Source: Agrobacterium tumefaciens (GTDB lineage: Bacteria; Pseudomonadota; Alphaproteobacteria; Rhizobiales; Rhizobiaceae). Taken from it: a DNA stretch of 64,000 nucleotides. Made by a program: the position numbers and the translations under genes. Positions 45,587-52,627 of the stretch are shown here, piece by piece; the first letter of the stretch is position 1; each line of letters begins with the position of its first letter. The DNA lies in contig NZ_CP039904.1 of assembly GCF_005221385.1 (NCBI RefSeq), positions 930,001 to 994,000 of the forward strand, in the 5' to 3' direction. The notes beneath the pieces were generated by a model. It was not told the origin of the DNA. It made no database searches and worked only from the letters and a program-made list of their open reading frames with translations.

Positions 45587-46600
45587 TCAGCGCCCCTTCA
45601 TATAGTCGTTGAGATCAAAGGAAGCGGCGTTCGCCTTGGTGATCACGGCAAAACCATTGTCCATCGACGGAACCTGCATCGGGTTGAAGCCCGACACCTT
45701 ATAGTCGTTGAACGGGTCGATCAGATCCGAATGGGCACCCAGAAAGGTGTTCATGAAGCCCATGAAGCCCTGAACGCCCTGATTGGGATTGATGGACATG
45801 TAGATATTGCCCTGCTTGATATGCTCGAGCGTCGCAGGCGTGATGTCCGCGTGCAGGATCAGGACCTTCTTCTTTGCCTCCAGAACAGCGGCCGTCGCGC
45901 CTTCGGCCGAACCGGCCTCGGGAATCCACAGGGCGCCCAGATTTGGGTTGGCCTGTAACAATGCACCGGTCGCCTGATAGGCGAGGTTCGAATCCTGATT
46001 GGTCGCCTGGCGGCCGACCAGTTTCATCTGCGGATAGGTGCGCCCCATATAATCGATGAGGGCGGTGACGCGCAGATCGTGGTTGCTCTGGCCCGGATTT
46101 TCCAGAACCGCATATTCGCCTTTTTCGCCGATCTTCTTGACGATTTCGTCAGCCGCAAATTTCGCCTCGGCAACATTGTCCGAGGTAATATAGGCGGTGC
46201 GCTTCGACTTCGGAGAATCGGCCGCGAAGGTCGTTACCGACACACCGGAGGCAATGGCCTTGTTGATCGGTTCGATGAAGGGATCGGCCTGCATCGGATG
46301 CAGCAAAATGCCTTTCGGCTTTTTCACCAGTTCCTGCTCGAAGGACGCGATCTGCTTGGTGATGTCATATTCGGGCGTGCCGGTGAAAACCGCCTCACAG
46401 CCAAGCGCCTTGGCCGCCTGCTTGAACCCTTCAAAGACCGGCACCCAATAGGGGTGACTGGAAACCATGACGTTCATCACATAGGTCTCACCCGGTTCGC
46501 AGGCAAATTTGCTCGCGGCGGCGGCCGGTGAAGCTACGCCAGCGGAAATCGCCACGGCAAAAACACCCGCGGCGACGGTCGATTTCAGAAAAGCCAACAT
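45587..46600 (-). CDS. Sugar ABC transporter substrate-binding protein, RbsB-type
   Basis: This 337-residue periplasmic protein has a signal peptide of about 29 residues (ending ASPAAA) and the periplasmic-binding-protein type 1 fold (VSSHPYWVPVFEGFKQAAKALG, then GILLHPMQADPFIEPINKAI). GGGAGGGG precedes the ATG. It is first in an eight-gene operon and lies directly behind the operator and promoter at 46631-46738. The ligand is probably a polyol or sugar; galactose or ribose cannot be excluded. Confidence 0.92.
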   Translation of the reverse strand: MLAFLKSTVAAGVFAVAISAGVASPAAAASKFACEPGETYVMNVMVSSHPYWVPVFEGFKQAAKALGCEAVFTGTPEYDITKQIASFEQELVKKPKGILLHPMQADPFIEPINKAIASGVSVTTFAADSPKSKRTAYITSDNVAEAKFAADEIVKKIGEKGEYAVLENPGQSNHDLRVTALIDYMGRTYPQMKLVGRQATNQDSNLAYQATGALLQANPNLGALWIPEAGSAEGATAAVLEAKKKVLILHADITPATLEHIKQGNIYMSINPNQGVQGFMGFMNTFLGAHSDLIDPFNDYKVSGFNPMQVPSMDNGFAVITKANAASFDLNDYMKGR

Positions 46601-46630
46601 ATTCCCCTCCCAAGGACAATGAGCTAGTCC

Positions 46631-46661
46631 GCAATAAATTTTGAACGGTGTAATTTATTGC
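46631..46661 (-). promoter_or_regulatory. Operator dyad for polyol-type operon
   Basis: GCAATAAATT (46631-46640) and AATTTATTGC (46652-46661) are perfect ten-base inverted arms with centres 21 bp apart, two helical turns. It lies between the putative promoter and the ATG of the RbsB-type gene, a typical repressor position. A third copy is at 46729-46738. The SorC-family protein of the operon is the likely binder. Confidence 0.7.
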
Positions 46662-46670
46662 ATGAGCATT

Positions 46671-46699
46671 GGAATATCCGGAAACCGAGTGGGCGTCAA
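46671..46699 (-). promoter_or_regulatory. Putative sigma-70-type promoter of polyol-type operon
   Basis: On the minus strand TTGACG (46699-46694) is followed after 17 bases by TATTCC (46676-46671). Transcription would start just before the operator dyad, about 65 bases ahead of the ATG. The -10 box is imperfect, so the assignment is tentative. Confidence 0.45.
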
Positions 46700-46728
46700 T
46701 GCGATTTGAATTTTATTTTGTACTGTGA

Positions 46729-46738
46729 AATTTATTGC
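46729..46738. promoter_or_regulatory. Additional AATTTATTGC half-site
   Basis: An exact third copy of the operator half-site lies 77 bp from the nearest copy, on the upstream side of the promoter. Two separated sites flanking a promoter are common in SorC/DeoR-type control and would allow looping. Confidence 0.5.
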
Positions 46739-46883
46739 GAACTACATGAATGTCATCGGACGAAGCTGGGGGTAAGGTCCGAACGGGCAATCGGCCGCTT
46801 GGGAATTTTAACGCTTTGAGACGTCATGAAAGCCTCTCGCGGATCAGGTGGGGGGAGATTGCCCTGAAGCGGGCCAGAAACAA

Positions 46884-46917
46884 AAAAAGGGTTTCTGATC
46901 ACTCAGAAACCCTTTTT
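46884..46917 (-). terminator. Terminator of tRNA-Val
   Basis: AAAAAGGGTTTCTGA (46884-46898) and TCAGAAACCCTTTTT (46903-46917) form a perfect 15-bp stem with a four-base loop, ending in T-runs on both strands. It starts 11 bases beyond the tRNA 3' end and probably ends the cpdR/tRNA transcripts. The rest of 46601-46883 holds only the operon control elements listed above. Confidence 0.85.
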
Positions 46918-46928
46918 ATGAATTCGGA

Positions 46929-47003
<75 letters not shown>

Positions 47004-47016
47004 TCCGTTGGCGGCG

Positions 47017-47046
47017 GATAGACCACAAAACCTGTTCGTGCGTCAA
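47017..47046 (-). promoter_or_regulatory. Putative promoter of tRNA-Val
   Basis: TTGACG (47046-47041) and TCTATC (47022-47017) are separated by 18 bases on the minus strand, close to the rhizobial CTTGAC/CTATAT pattern. The start point would lie a few bases ahead of the tRNA. Confidence 0.5.
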
Positions 47047-47085
47047 CTGCTTTTTTTCGGTTTTGTGAAGGTTTTTTAAGAGGCC

Positions 47086-47448
47086 TTACGCCACAAGGAG
47101 TTTGTTGACCTCATCCACCAGATCGCGCAAGTGGAATGGCTTGGAAAGCACCTTGGCGTCCTTCGGGGCCTTCGAATCGGCGTTCAGCGCGACCGCGGCA
47201 AAGCCGGTGATGAACATGACTTTCAGGTCCGGGTCGAGTTCGGTCGCGCGTCGCGCAAGTTCTATGCCATCCATTTCAGGCATGACGATATCGGTCAGCA
47301 GCAGCGAAAAAGGCTCTTCGCGAAGCCGGTCGTAAGCGCTTGCGCCATTGTCGAAGGAAGAAACCTTGTAACCGGCTTTTTCCAGCGCCTTGACGAGGAA
47401 GCGGCGCATATCGTTGTCGTCTTCAGCAAGAAGAATTTTTTGATTCAT
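47086..47448 (-). CDS. cpdR: CpdR-type response regulator
   Basis: This 120-residue protein is a single receiver domain. The acidic pocket is EDDND near residue 9, the phosphoryl acceptor is Asp53 in LLTDIVMPEMDG and the conserved Lys lies in SKPF. Length without an output domain and the sequence around it match CpdR, which, when unphosphorylated, delivers substrates to the ClpXP protease in the alphaproteobacterial cell cycle. The ATG at 47448 starts at the conserved MNQKILLAEDD; the frame extends upstream without support. Confidence 0.88.
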   Translation of the reverse strand: MNQKILLAEDDNDMRRFLVKALEKAGYKVSSFDNGASAYDRLREEPFSLLLTDIVMPEMDGIELARRATELDPDLKVMFITGFAAVALNADSKAPKDAKVLSKPFHLRDLVDEVNKLLVA

Positions 47449-47630
47449 GGTTAAGTGACCGTAACTGCTCAATGTTTGGAATACCCTAGCCCGATTATAG
47501 GATTTTCACGGTAAATATCCTGTGAACACGTGAATCGGTATAGCGCTGCTTTGGCGATAGTATGGACTTGCCGCACGGTAACTGGCAACATGAACATCCT
47601 GATAGTTTGTGACATGGTAAATGGGTCTGA

Positions 47631-48515
47631 ATGGACTGGGTAACGGGCGAATATGAGTTGTTTGAAGTAACGGAGCCTGCCGTTCAAACCCTGCCATTCG
47701 TCTATAATTCACCCCATAGCGGCCGCTGTTATCCCATTTCCTTCCTCGAATCGGCGCGGCTGGATTCGCATGAGATTCGTCGCTCGGAAGATCATTTCGT
47801 CGATGAGCTTTTCGCCGCCGCCCCTGAGATCGGCGCGCCGCTTCTGAAAGCGAATTTTCCCCGCGCCTATCTCGACGTCAATCGCGAGCCCTACGAGCTC
47901 GATCCACGCATGTTCGAAGGCACCCTGCCGCCTTATGCCAATATCGGCTCCATGCGGGTTGCCGGCGGTCTGGGTACGGTGCCGCGCATCGTCGCCGAAA
48001 ATATGGATATCTATGCTCACCGCCTGCCGGTCGATGAGGCACTATCGCGGATCGAGACAATCTACAAACCCTATCACGCCTGCCTGCGCCGGCTGCTTTC
48101 ACGCACCCATGCCAATTTCGGCATGGCGGTGCTGATTGATTGCCATTCCATGCCCGGTAATATCCGCGTCGCCGGCTCAAACCTCCGACCGGATGTGATC
48201 ATCGGTGATCGCTACGGCACCAGCGCATCCCAGGAAGTCTCCCGCGCCGCCCTGCATTTCCTTGAGGAGCTGGGCTTCATCGCGGTCTGCAACAAGCCGT
48301 ATGCCGGCGGCTTCATCACCGAACACTACGGGCGGCCCATTCGCTCCCTCCACGCGCTGCAGATCGAGGTCAACCGGTCGCTTTACGTCGATGAAAAGAC
48401 TCTTTCGAAGAAAGCCGATTTTCCGGCCATTCAGGCATCGCTGGAAATCTTCATGCGCCAGCTCGGCGCTTTCGTTTCAGAATACGCGATCGAAACCTCG
48501 CTCGCCGCCGAATAA
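47631..48515 (+). CDS. N-formylglutamate amidohydrolase
   Basis: This 294-residue protein has the family motifs VYNSPHSGRCYP near the N-terminus, EDHFVDELF, and the central LIDCHSMPG with likely zinc-binding residues. Family members hydrolyse N-formyl-L-glutamate, the last step in one histidine route. There are no other hut genes nearby, and in rhizobia this homologue lies beside cpdR, so a broader amidohydrolase role is possible. The ribosome binding site before the ATG is weak. Confidence 0.87.
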   Translation: MDWVTGEYELFEVTEPAVQTLPFVYNSPHSGRCYPISFLESARLDSHEIRRSEDHFVDELFAAAPEIGAPLLKANFPRAYLDVNREPYELDPRMFEGTLPPYANIGSMRVAGGLGTVPRIVAENMDIYAHRLPVDEALSRIETIYKPYHACLRRLLSRTHANFGMAVLIDCHSMPGNIRVAGSNLRPDVIIGDRYGTSASQEVSRAALHFLEELGFIAVCNKPYAGGFITEHYGRPIRSLHALQIEVNRSLYVDEKTLSKKADFPAIQASLEIFMRQLGAFVSEYAIETSLAAE

Positions 48516-48574
48516 CGCATCAAATCCCTGACATTTCAAATCTTTAGACCAGACCGCCTGGCCGTGTGCCGGGC

Positions 48575-48651
48575 AAAAAAAACCGCGCTTTTGGCGCGGT
48601 CAAGTCTAGGGAGGAAACACCCAAGGAGGGTATTTACAGTCAAAGACTGCA
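48575..48651 (-). ncRNA. mmgR: MmgR (alpha-r8 / suhB-type) small RNA
   Basis: The minus strand gives a predicted 77-base RNA. It begins with hairpin CAGTC/GACTG, followed by a small ACCC/GGGT hairpin and the single-stranded TTTCCTCCCT, the conserved anti-Shine-Dalgarno-like core remembered for MmgR. It ends in GCGCGG-type terminator stem GCGCGGT/ACCGCGC with eight T. MmgR is known next to an inositol-monophosphatase gene (hence the older motif name suhB) in rhizobia and limits polyhydroxybutyrate accumulation. The gene context here is the same. Start and length are inferred from the promoter. Confidence 0.82.
48582..48600 (-). terminator. Intrinsic terminator of mmgR
   Basis: ACCGCGC (48582-48588) and GCGCGGT (48594-48600) form a seven-base GC-rich stem. 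On the minus strand it is followed by eight T (48582-48575), so it ends a leftward RNA, not the rightward N-formylglutamate amidohydrolase mRNA. Confidence 0.8.
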
Positions 48652-48656
48652 GGGTC

Positions 48657-48685
48657 ACGCTACGCAGTATATGCACAATTGTCAA
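48657..48685 (-). promoter_or_regulatory. Putative promoter of mmgR
   Basis: TTGACA (48685-48680) is followed after 17 bases by TAGCGT (48662-48657), predicting a start near 48650 and an RNA of about 76-77 bases. The -10 box is weak. TATACT at 48672-48667 is an alternative box but has no -35 at suitable distance. Confidence 0.5.
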
Positions 48686-48849
48686 TCATTTTATTTTATG
48701 CCTATTTTTTAGACTTTTGCCGAAAATATGGAAACACCGGCTCCCGCACCCATACGAGTGGACGGCGGATGTGATTCCGGTCTATGCATTTCGCCACGCA
48801 ATTCACGCCAATTCATTCAGGCTCCACCATCCAGGCAATGAGGTTTCGC

Positions 48850-49626
48850 ATGCTGCCCGACCGGGATTTCTTCTTCAAACTTGCCGATGCAGCCAGCGCT
48901 GAAACGCTTCCCCGCTTTCGCACGGGCATTGCCGTCACCAACAAGCAGGATGGTGGCTATGATCCGGTGACGGAAGGCGATCAGGCAGCAGAAACTGCCA
49001 TTCGCGCCCTCATAGAAGCGCGTTTTCCGCAGCACGGCATTCTTGGCGAAGAACATGGCAATGTCGGCCTTGATCGCGACCACATCTGGGTTATCGATCC
49101 GATCGACGGCACCCGTGCCTTCATTTCCGGCGTGCCGGTCTGGGGTACGTTGATCGGCTTCCAGTCGACCGGCCGCGCCACGATGGGCATCATGGACCAG
49201 CCCTTCACGAAAGAGCGTTATTTCGCTGATGGTGAGAGCGCCTGGTATTTCGGCCCCGATGGCGAACGGAAAATCCGCACGCGTGACTGCGCTTCGCTGT
49301 CGGATGCAGTGCTGTTCACGACTACCCCCCATATTTTCACCGCGGAAGAAAAGCCCTTCTATGAAAAAGTGGAGGAGCAGGTCCGCCTATTCCGCTACGG
49401 CGTGGATTGTTACGCCTATTGTCTGCTCGCGGCCGGTCACGTCGATCTGGTGATCGAATCCGGTCTGAAGCCCTATGATGTCGGGGCATTGATCCCGGTG
49501 GTCGAACAGGCCGGTGGCATCATGACCACCTGGGATGGTGGGCGCCCGGAAAATGGCGGACGCATTCTGGCAGCCGGCTCCAGGGCCGTGCACGAACAGG
49601 CGCTCGCCATTCTCTCGAAACTATAG
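48850..49626 (+). CDS. hisN: Histidinol-phosphatase of the inositol-monophosphatase family
   Basis: This 258-residue enzyme has the metal-binding motifs GEEHG, WVIDPIDGTRAFISG and KPYDVGALIPVVEQAGG typical of the IMPase superfamily. HisN-type proteins remove phosphate from histidinol phosphate in histidine synthesis; inositol monophosphatase is the alternative. The ATG at 48850 is chosen because GAGG lies six bases upstream and the protein starts at MLPDRDFFF; other in-frame ATGs at 48784 and 48838 lack this. mmgR is divergent from it. Confidence 0.87.
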   Translation: MLPDRDFFFKLADAASAETLPRFRTGIAVTNKQDGGYDPVTEGDQAAETAIRALIEARFPQHGILGEEHGNVGLDRDHIWVIDPIDGTRAFISGVPVWGTLIGFQSTGRATMGIMDQPFTKERYFADGESAWYFGPDGERKIRTRDCASLSDAVLFTTTPHIFTAEEKPFYEKVEEQVRLFRYGVDCYAYCLLAAGHVDLVIESGLKPYDVGALIPVVEQAGGIMTTWDGGRPENGGRILAAGSRAVHEQALAILSKL

Positions 49627-49649
49627 TTTTTTCCGCTTTGGCGGCCACA

Positions 49650-50591
49650 TCACTCCGGCGCGAAAAAAGCGTCGATGGCCGCCAGCGCCTGTTTGCGGAA
49701 AACGTCGCGCTCATGCAGCAGTTCATGGCGCGCGCCGGTGACGGGAAGAAGCTGCGCCGCACGGAAATTGCGTGAGAGCTCTTCCTGCGCCTTATAGGGC
49801 GTAATCGTATCCAGCATCGGCGCCAGGATGAGGGTCGGAATGGTGATGTTAGTGAGATGGTCCTGGCGGGTCACCCGCGCCATGGCCTTCAAGGCTTCAT
49901 AGACCCAGCGCGCCGTCGGCGCACCGATGAACAGTTCCGGAAATTGCCGGTGCAGCGACAGATTTCGCGCAAATCGCTTCGCATCCGAGGTCAGCGGATT
50001 GCCATCGAAATCCCGCTCACGCTGATCCTTGCCGAGCTGAACTCTTCCCAGGCCGATGAGACTTAAGACCGTCGAAACAAGCCGGATGACGGGCGCGGGA
50101 ATGGATTGCTGGCTGTCCAGTTCGATGAATGGCGAGCAAAGCGCGAGGCGGTCTATCCGGTTAGACAGGTCGGGTGCCGCCGCAAGCGCTGCAAGCGCGC
50201 CGGTGGAATGCGCTATCATGAAGAATGGCAGCCGCGTATCCGGCAACACCACCTGCTCGAGAAACAGGCTGATATCGCGCTGATAGTCGGAAAAGCGCCG
50301 AACATGCCCGGCGCCCGGCCTTTTCAACAGCCGTTCAGAACCGCCCTGCCCGCGTGTGTCAAAGGTCGCGACCCAGAAACCCATGGCCGTCAGATCGGCA
50401 ACCGTTTCGAAATATTTCTCGATACATTCGTTGCGGCCATGCAGCAGAACCACCGTTCCGCGGGCAATATGGCGGCTGGTGCGAAAGATCGCATATCGAA
50501 GCTGTTTGCCGCCATGGCCGGCAAAATATCCGACGGTATGGTTGCCGGGAACCGGGTTGTCTTCGCTGGCGCGCAATGTGGCTTCGATCAT
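49650..50591 (-). CDS. Alpha/beta hydrolase, lysophospholipase-like
   Basis: This 313-residue hydrolase has the oxyanion segment VVLLHGRNECIEKY, the nucleophile elbow IAHSTG (Ser at about 133), an acidic residue in LILAPMLDTITP and a late His in GARHELLHE. The elbow begins with Ala instead of the common Gly. Monoacylglycerol lipases and lysophospholipase L2 are the nearest relatives by motif. The ATG at 50591 follows GGAAAAG; the frame is open upstream. A structured leader ending in an intrinsic terminator lies 60 bases upstream, suggesting control by premature termination. Confidence 0.85.
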   Translation of the reverse strand: MIEATLRASEDNPVPGNHTVGYFAGHGGKQLRYAIFRTSRHIARGTVVLLHGRNECIEKYFETVADLTAMGFWVATFDTRGQGGSERLLKRPGAGHVRRFSDYQRDISLFLEQVVLPDTRLPFFMIAHSTGALAALAAAPDLSNRIDRLALCSPFIELDSQQSIPAPVIRLVSTVLSLIGLGRVQLGKDQRERDFDGNPLTSDAKRFARNLSLHRQFPELFIGAPTARWVYEALKAMARVTRQDHLTNITIPTLILAPMLDTITPYKAQEELSRNFRAAQLLPVTGARHELLHERDVFRKQALAAIDAFFAPE

Positions 50592-50650
50592 CGGTCTTTT
50601 CCGGCTTTTCAACTCTTTTCGGATAGGTCGGCGGCGACAGAAGGTCAAAG

Positions 50651-50795
50651 AAAAAATTGCCGGAACCGTCGGTTAAAGCAGTCGCGGTTCCGGCGAGTAA
50701 GACAGAAGAAGAAGGGACGTTATTGCTTCTGTCCACGGAGAATGTCTCCGATGACCGAAGTTTTATGGCGCTCAAACTGAATGATGCCGGAACCG
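50651..50795 (-). ncRNA. Candidate RNA switch / attenuator (three-way junction plus terminator)
   Basis: On the minus strand arm 1 CGGTTCCGGC (50795-50786) can pair with arm 2 GCCGGAACCG (50694-50685). This closes a junction that contains CGGAGA/TCTCCG (50750-50736) and GACAGAAG/CTTCTGTC (50733-50701). Arm 2 can instead pair with arm 3 CGGTTCCGGC (50668-50659), directly followed by AATTTTTT, a good terminator. Arms 1 and 3 are identical, so the pairings exclude each other. It precedes the alpha/beta hydrolase gene by about 60 bases. A stand-alone small RNA is an alternative. I do not recognise it as a known family. Confidence 0.5.
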
Positions 50796-50828
50796 GATGT
50801 TCAGCCATGGTTCATGTTGTGACCACCC

Positions 50829-50857
50829 CTTGACGCAGGCTCAAGCCATTCCCATCT
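50829..50857 (+). promoter_or_regulatory. Putative heat-shock (RpoH) promoter of hsp20
   Basis: CTTGAC (50829-50834) and CCCATCT (50851-50857) are 16 bases apart, resembling the alphaproteobacterial sigma-32 pattern. Transcription would start near 50864, giving a leader of about 95 bases that contains the ROSE-like hairpins. Confidence 0.55.
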
Positions 50858-50863
50858 CCTTCA

Positions 50864-50956
50864 TGCGGTCGCCAGAACGGGGCCGCGCCCTATGTCCGGT
50901 CGTCGCCAGAACGGGACGCCGGATTTAACCGCAAACAGTCGCTTCTTAAGGAGGAC
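50864..50956 (+). promoter_or_regulatory. ROSE-type RNA thermometer upstream of hsp20
   Basis: The last hairpin (50938-50956) pairs GTC with GAC and CTTC with GGAG around loop TTAA, leaving G50941 bulged; it traps the AAGGAGG ribosome binding site. The TCGCT/AGGAG pairing and bulged G are ROSE hallmarks. A second stem TCCGG/CCGGA with inner CGTC/GACG lies at about 50905-50925. The 13-base sequence TCGCCAGAACGGG is repeated at 50869-50881 and 50903-50915. Melting at high temperature would allow translation. Confidence 0.75.
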
Positions 50957-50959
50957 ACC

Positions 50960-51442
50960 ATGCGTCACGTCGATTTTTCTCCCCTTTATCGCTCCACCGT
51001 CGGCTTCGACCGTCTTTTTTCGATGCTTGACGGCCTCGGCCAGCCCGAACAGGCCCAGTCCTATCCGCCCTACAATATCGAACGGACGGGCGAAAACACC
51101 TATCGTATCACCATGGCTGTTGCCGGTTTCGATGAGACCGAACTCAGCATTGAATCCCGCGCCAATGCGCTGACGGTGAAGGCTGAGAAGTCCGGGGACG
51201 AGAAGTCATCCGAAGGCGAGTTCCTGTATCGCGGCATCGCCACGCGCGCTTTCGAACGCCGCTTCCAGCTTGCCGACCATGTCGAAGTCCAGACCGCTTC
51301 CTTAAAGAACGGCCTGCTCCATATCGATCTCGTCCGCAATATTCCGGAAGCCATGAAGCCGCGCCGCATCGCGATCTCGTCCGACAGCGCCGATGCGCCG
51401 AAGACGATCGAAGCCCAGATCACGCCGGCTCAGGTCAACTAA
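50960..51442 (+). CDS. Small heat-shock protein, Hsp20/alpha-crystallin family
   Basis: This 160-residue chaperone has the alpha-crystallin core from about residue 35 to 130 (NIERTGENTYRITMAVAGF to NGLLHIDLVRNIPE) and short tails. It resembles IbpA-type proteins that hold unfolded proteins during heat shock. AAGGAGG lies eight bases before the ATG and is sequestered in a ROSE-type hairpin; a RpoH-like promoter lies further upstream. A terminator follows 21 bases after the stop. Confidence 0.95.
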   Translation: MRHVDFSPLYRSTVGFDRLFSMLDGLGQPEQAQSYPPYNIERTGENTYRITMAVAGFDETELSIESRANALTVKAEKSGDEKSSEGEFLYRGIATRAFERRFQLADHVEVQTASLKNGLLHIDLVRNIPEAMKPRRIAISSDSADAPKTIEAQITPAQVN

Positions 51443-51463
51443 ACTATCCTGACATGCAACAGG

Positions 51464-51489
51464 AACGGCCCCTTTACGGGGCCGTTTTT
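51464..51489 (+). terminator. Intrinsic terminator of hsp20
   Basis: AACGGCCCC (51464-51472) and GGGGCCGTT (51478-51486) form a nine-base stem with a five-base loop followed by T-run to 51489. It lies between hsp20 and the convergent symporter gene. On the minus strand a short T-run also follows, so it may serve both. Confidence 0.85.
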
Positions 51490-51508
51490 GTTTGCAGAAA
51501 TTTTCGTG

Positions 51509-52528
51509 TCAGCGGGTGGGCGCCGCCACGCCTTCTGCGGCAGCCGTTTCTGTAATCGCTGCCTTTTCCTGGGCCTTGCGGGCGTAACGCTGGGCCAGTA
51601 CGGCGCAGACCATCAGCTGAATCTGATGGAAAAGCATGATTGGCAGAACGATTGCACCAATGCTCTGGCCGGCAAAGATCGCACCCGCCATGGGCACGCC
51701 ACTGGCAAGGCTCTTCTTGGACCCGCAGAAGGTGATGGTGATTTCATCCGCCTTGTTGAAACCAAGCGCCCGGCTGCCGAACATCGTCACGCAGAGGACA
51801 AGCGCCAGAAGCAGAATGTTGATGACGATGACCACCCCGATGTCCCTGAGCGAAAACGTGTGCCATATGCCCTCGATGACCGCATCGGAGAAGGCGAGAT
51901 AGACAACCATCAGAATGGAGCCGCGATCGACGGGAGACAGCAGTTTCTTGCGCGCCCGGATCCAGTCGCCAATCCACGGCTGCAACACCTGACCGACGAT
52001 GAAAGGCAACAACAGCTGCAGGAAGATTTGCAGGAACGCGTCCAGCGAAAACCCGTTGCCATGGCCGCCGACCGTAAACAGCAGCCCAACCAGCAATGGC
52101 GTCAGGAACATGCCGAAAATATTTGATGCCGAAGCCGAACAGATCGCCGCCGGTACATTTCCGCCCGCCATCGAGGTGAAAGCGATGGAAGACTGCACGG
52201 TGGATGGCAGGACACAGAGAAACAACACGCCCATATAAAGCGGTGCCGGCAGAATGCTTTCTGGAATGAAACCGATCGCCACGCCCAGCAACGGGAAAAG
52301 GCCGAAAGTGACGAGCAGGATCGCCAAGTGCAGACGCCAGTGCAGGATGCCGGCAATCACCACATCCCGCGACAGCCGCGCACCATGCAGGAAGAACAGA
52401 AGCGCAATCGCCAGCTTCGTCGCCAGCCCGAAATATTCCGCCGGCTCACCGCTGATGGGCAGAAAGGAAGCCAAAATCACGGTGGCAACCAGCATCATGG
52501 TGAAGCGGTCAGGCAGGAAGCGGGTCAT
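51509..52528 (-). CDS. Bile acid:sodium symporter family protein (YfeH-type)
   Basis: This 339-residue membrane protein has about ten hydrophobic segments and the family segments LPSTVQSSIAFTSMAGGNVPAAI and FCGSKKSLASGVPMA, which in related proteins form the crossover sodium site. Bacterial members carry various organic anions; the substrate here is unknown. It is divergent from a LysR gene that probably controls it and convergent with hsp20. Confidence 0.88.
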   Translation of the reverse strand: MTRFLPDRFTMMLVATVILASFLPISGEPAEYFGLATKLAIALLFFLHGARLSRDVVIAGILHWRLHLAILLVTFGLFPLLGVAIGFIPESILPAPLYMGVLFLCVLPSTVQSSIAFTSMAGGNVPAAICSASASNIFGMFLTPLLVGLLFTVGGHGNGFSLDAFLQIFLQLLLPFIVGQVLQPWIGDWIRARKKLLSPVDRGSILMVVYLAFSDAVIEGIWHTFSLRDIGVVIVINILLLALVLCVTMFGSRALGFNKADEITITFCGSKKSLASGVPMAGAIFAGQSIGAIVLPIMLFHQIQLMVCAVLAQRYARKAQEKAAITETAAAEGVAAPTR

Positions 52529-52627
52529 GGGAAAATCTTTCCGGCATCGGTTTTGCTTGAAATGTCAGCCACTATCGCTAATCATGAATTCGAATGCAAA
52601 GACTAACAGTTATCGTGATTTGAGATA

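Noticed and set aside
48667..48672. TATACT as -10 box for mmgR
   Set aside because: The TTGACA box is only eight bases away from it; a 17-base spacing places the -10 at 48657-48662 and predicts the expected 77-base RNA.
50359..50808. A 149-codon minus-strand frame beginning MAEHPVPAS that runs through the structured leader into the hydrolase gene
   Set aside because: It uses rare codons (TTA, ATA, AGA), continues out of frame inside the hydrolase gene and covers an RNA structure with a terminator.
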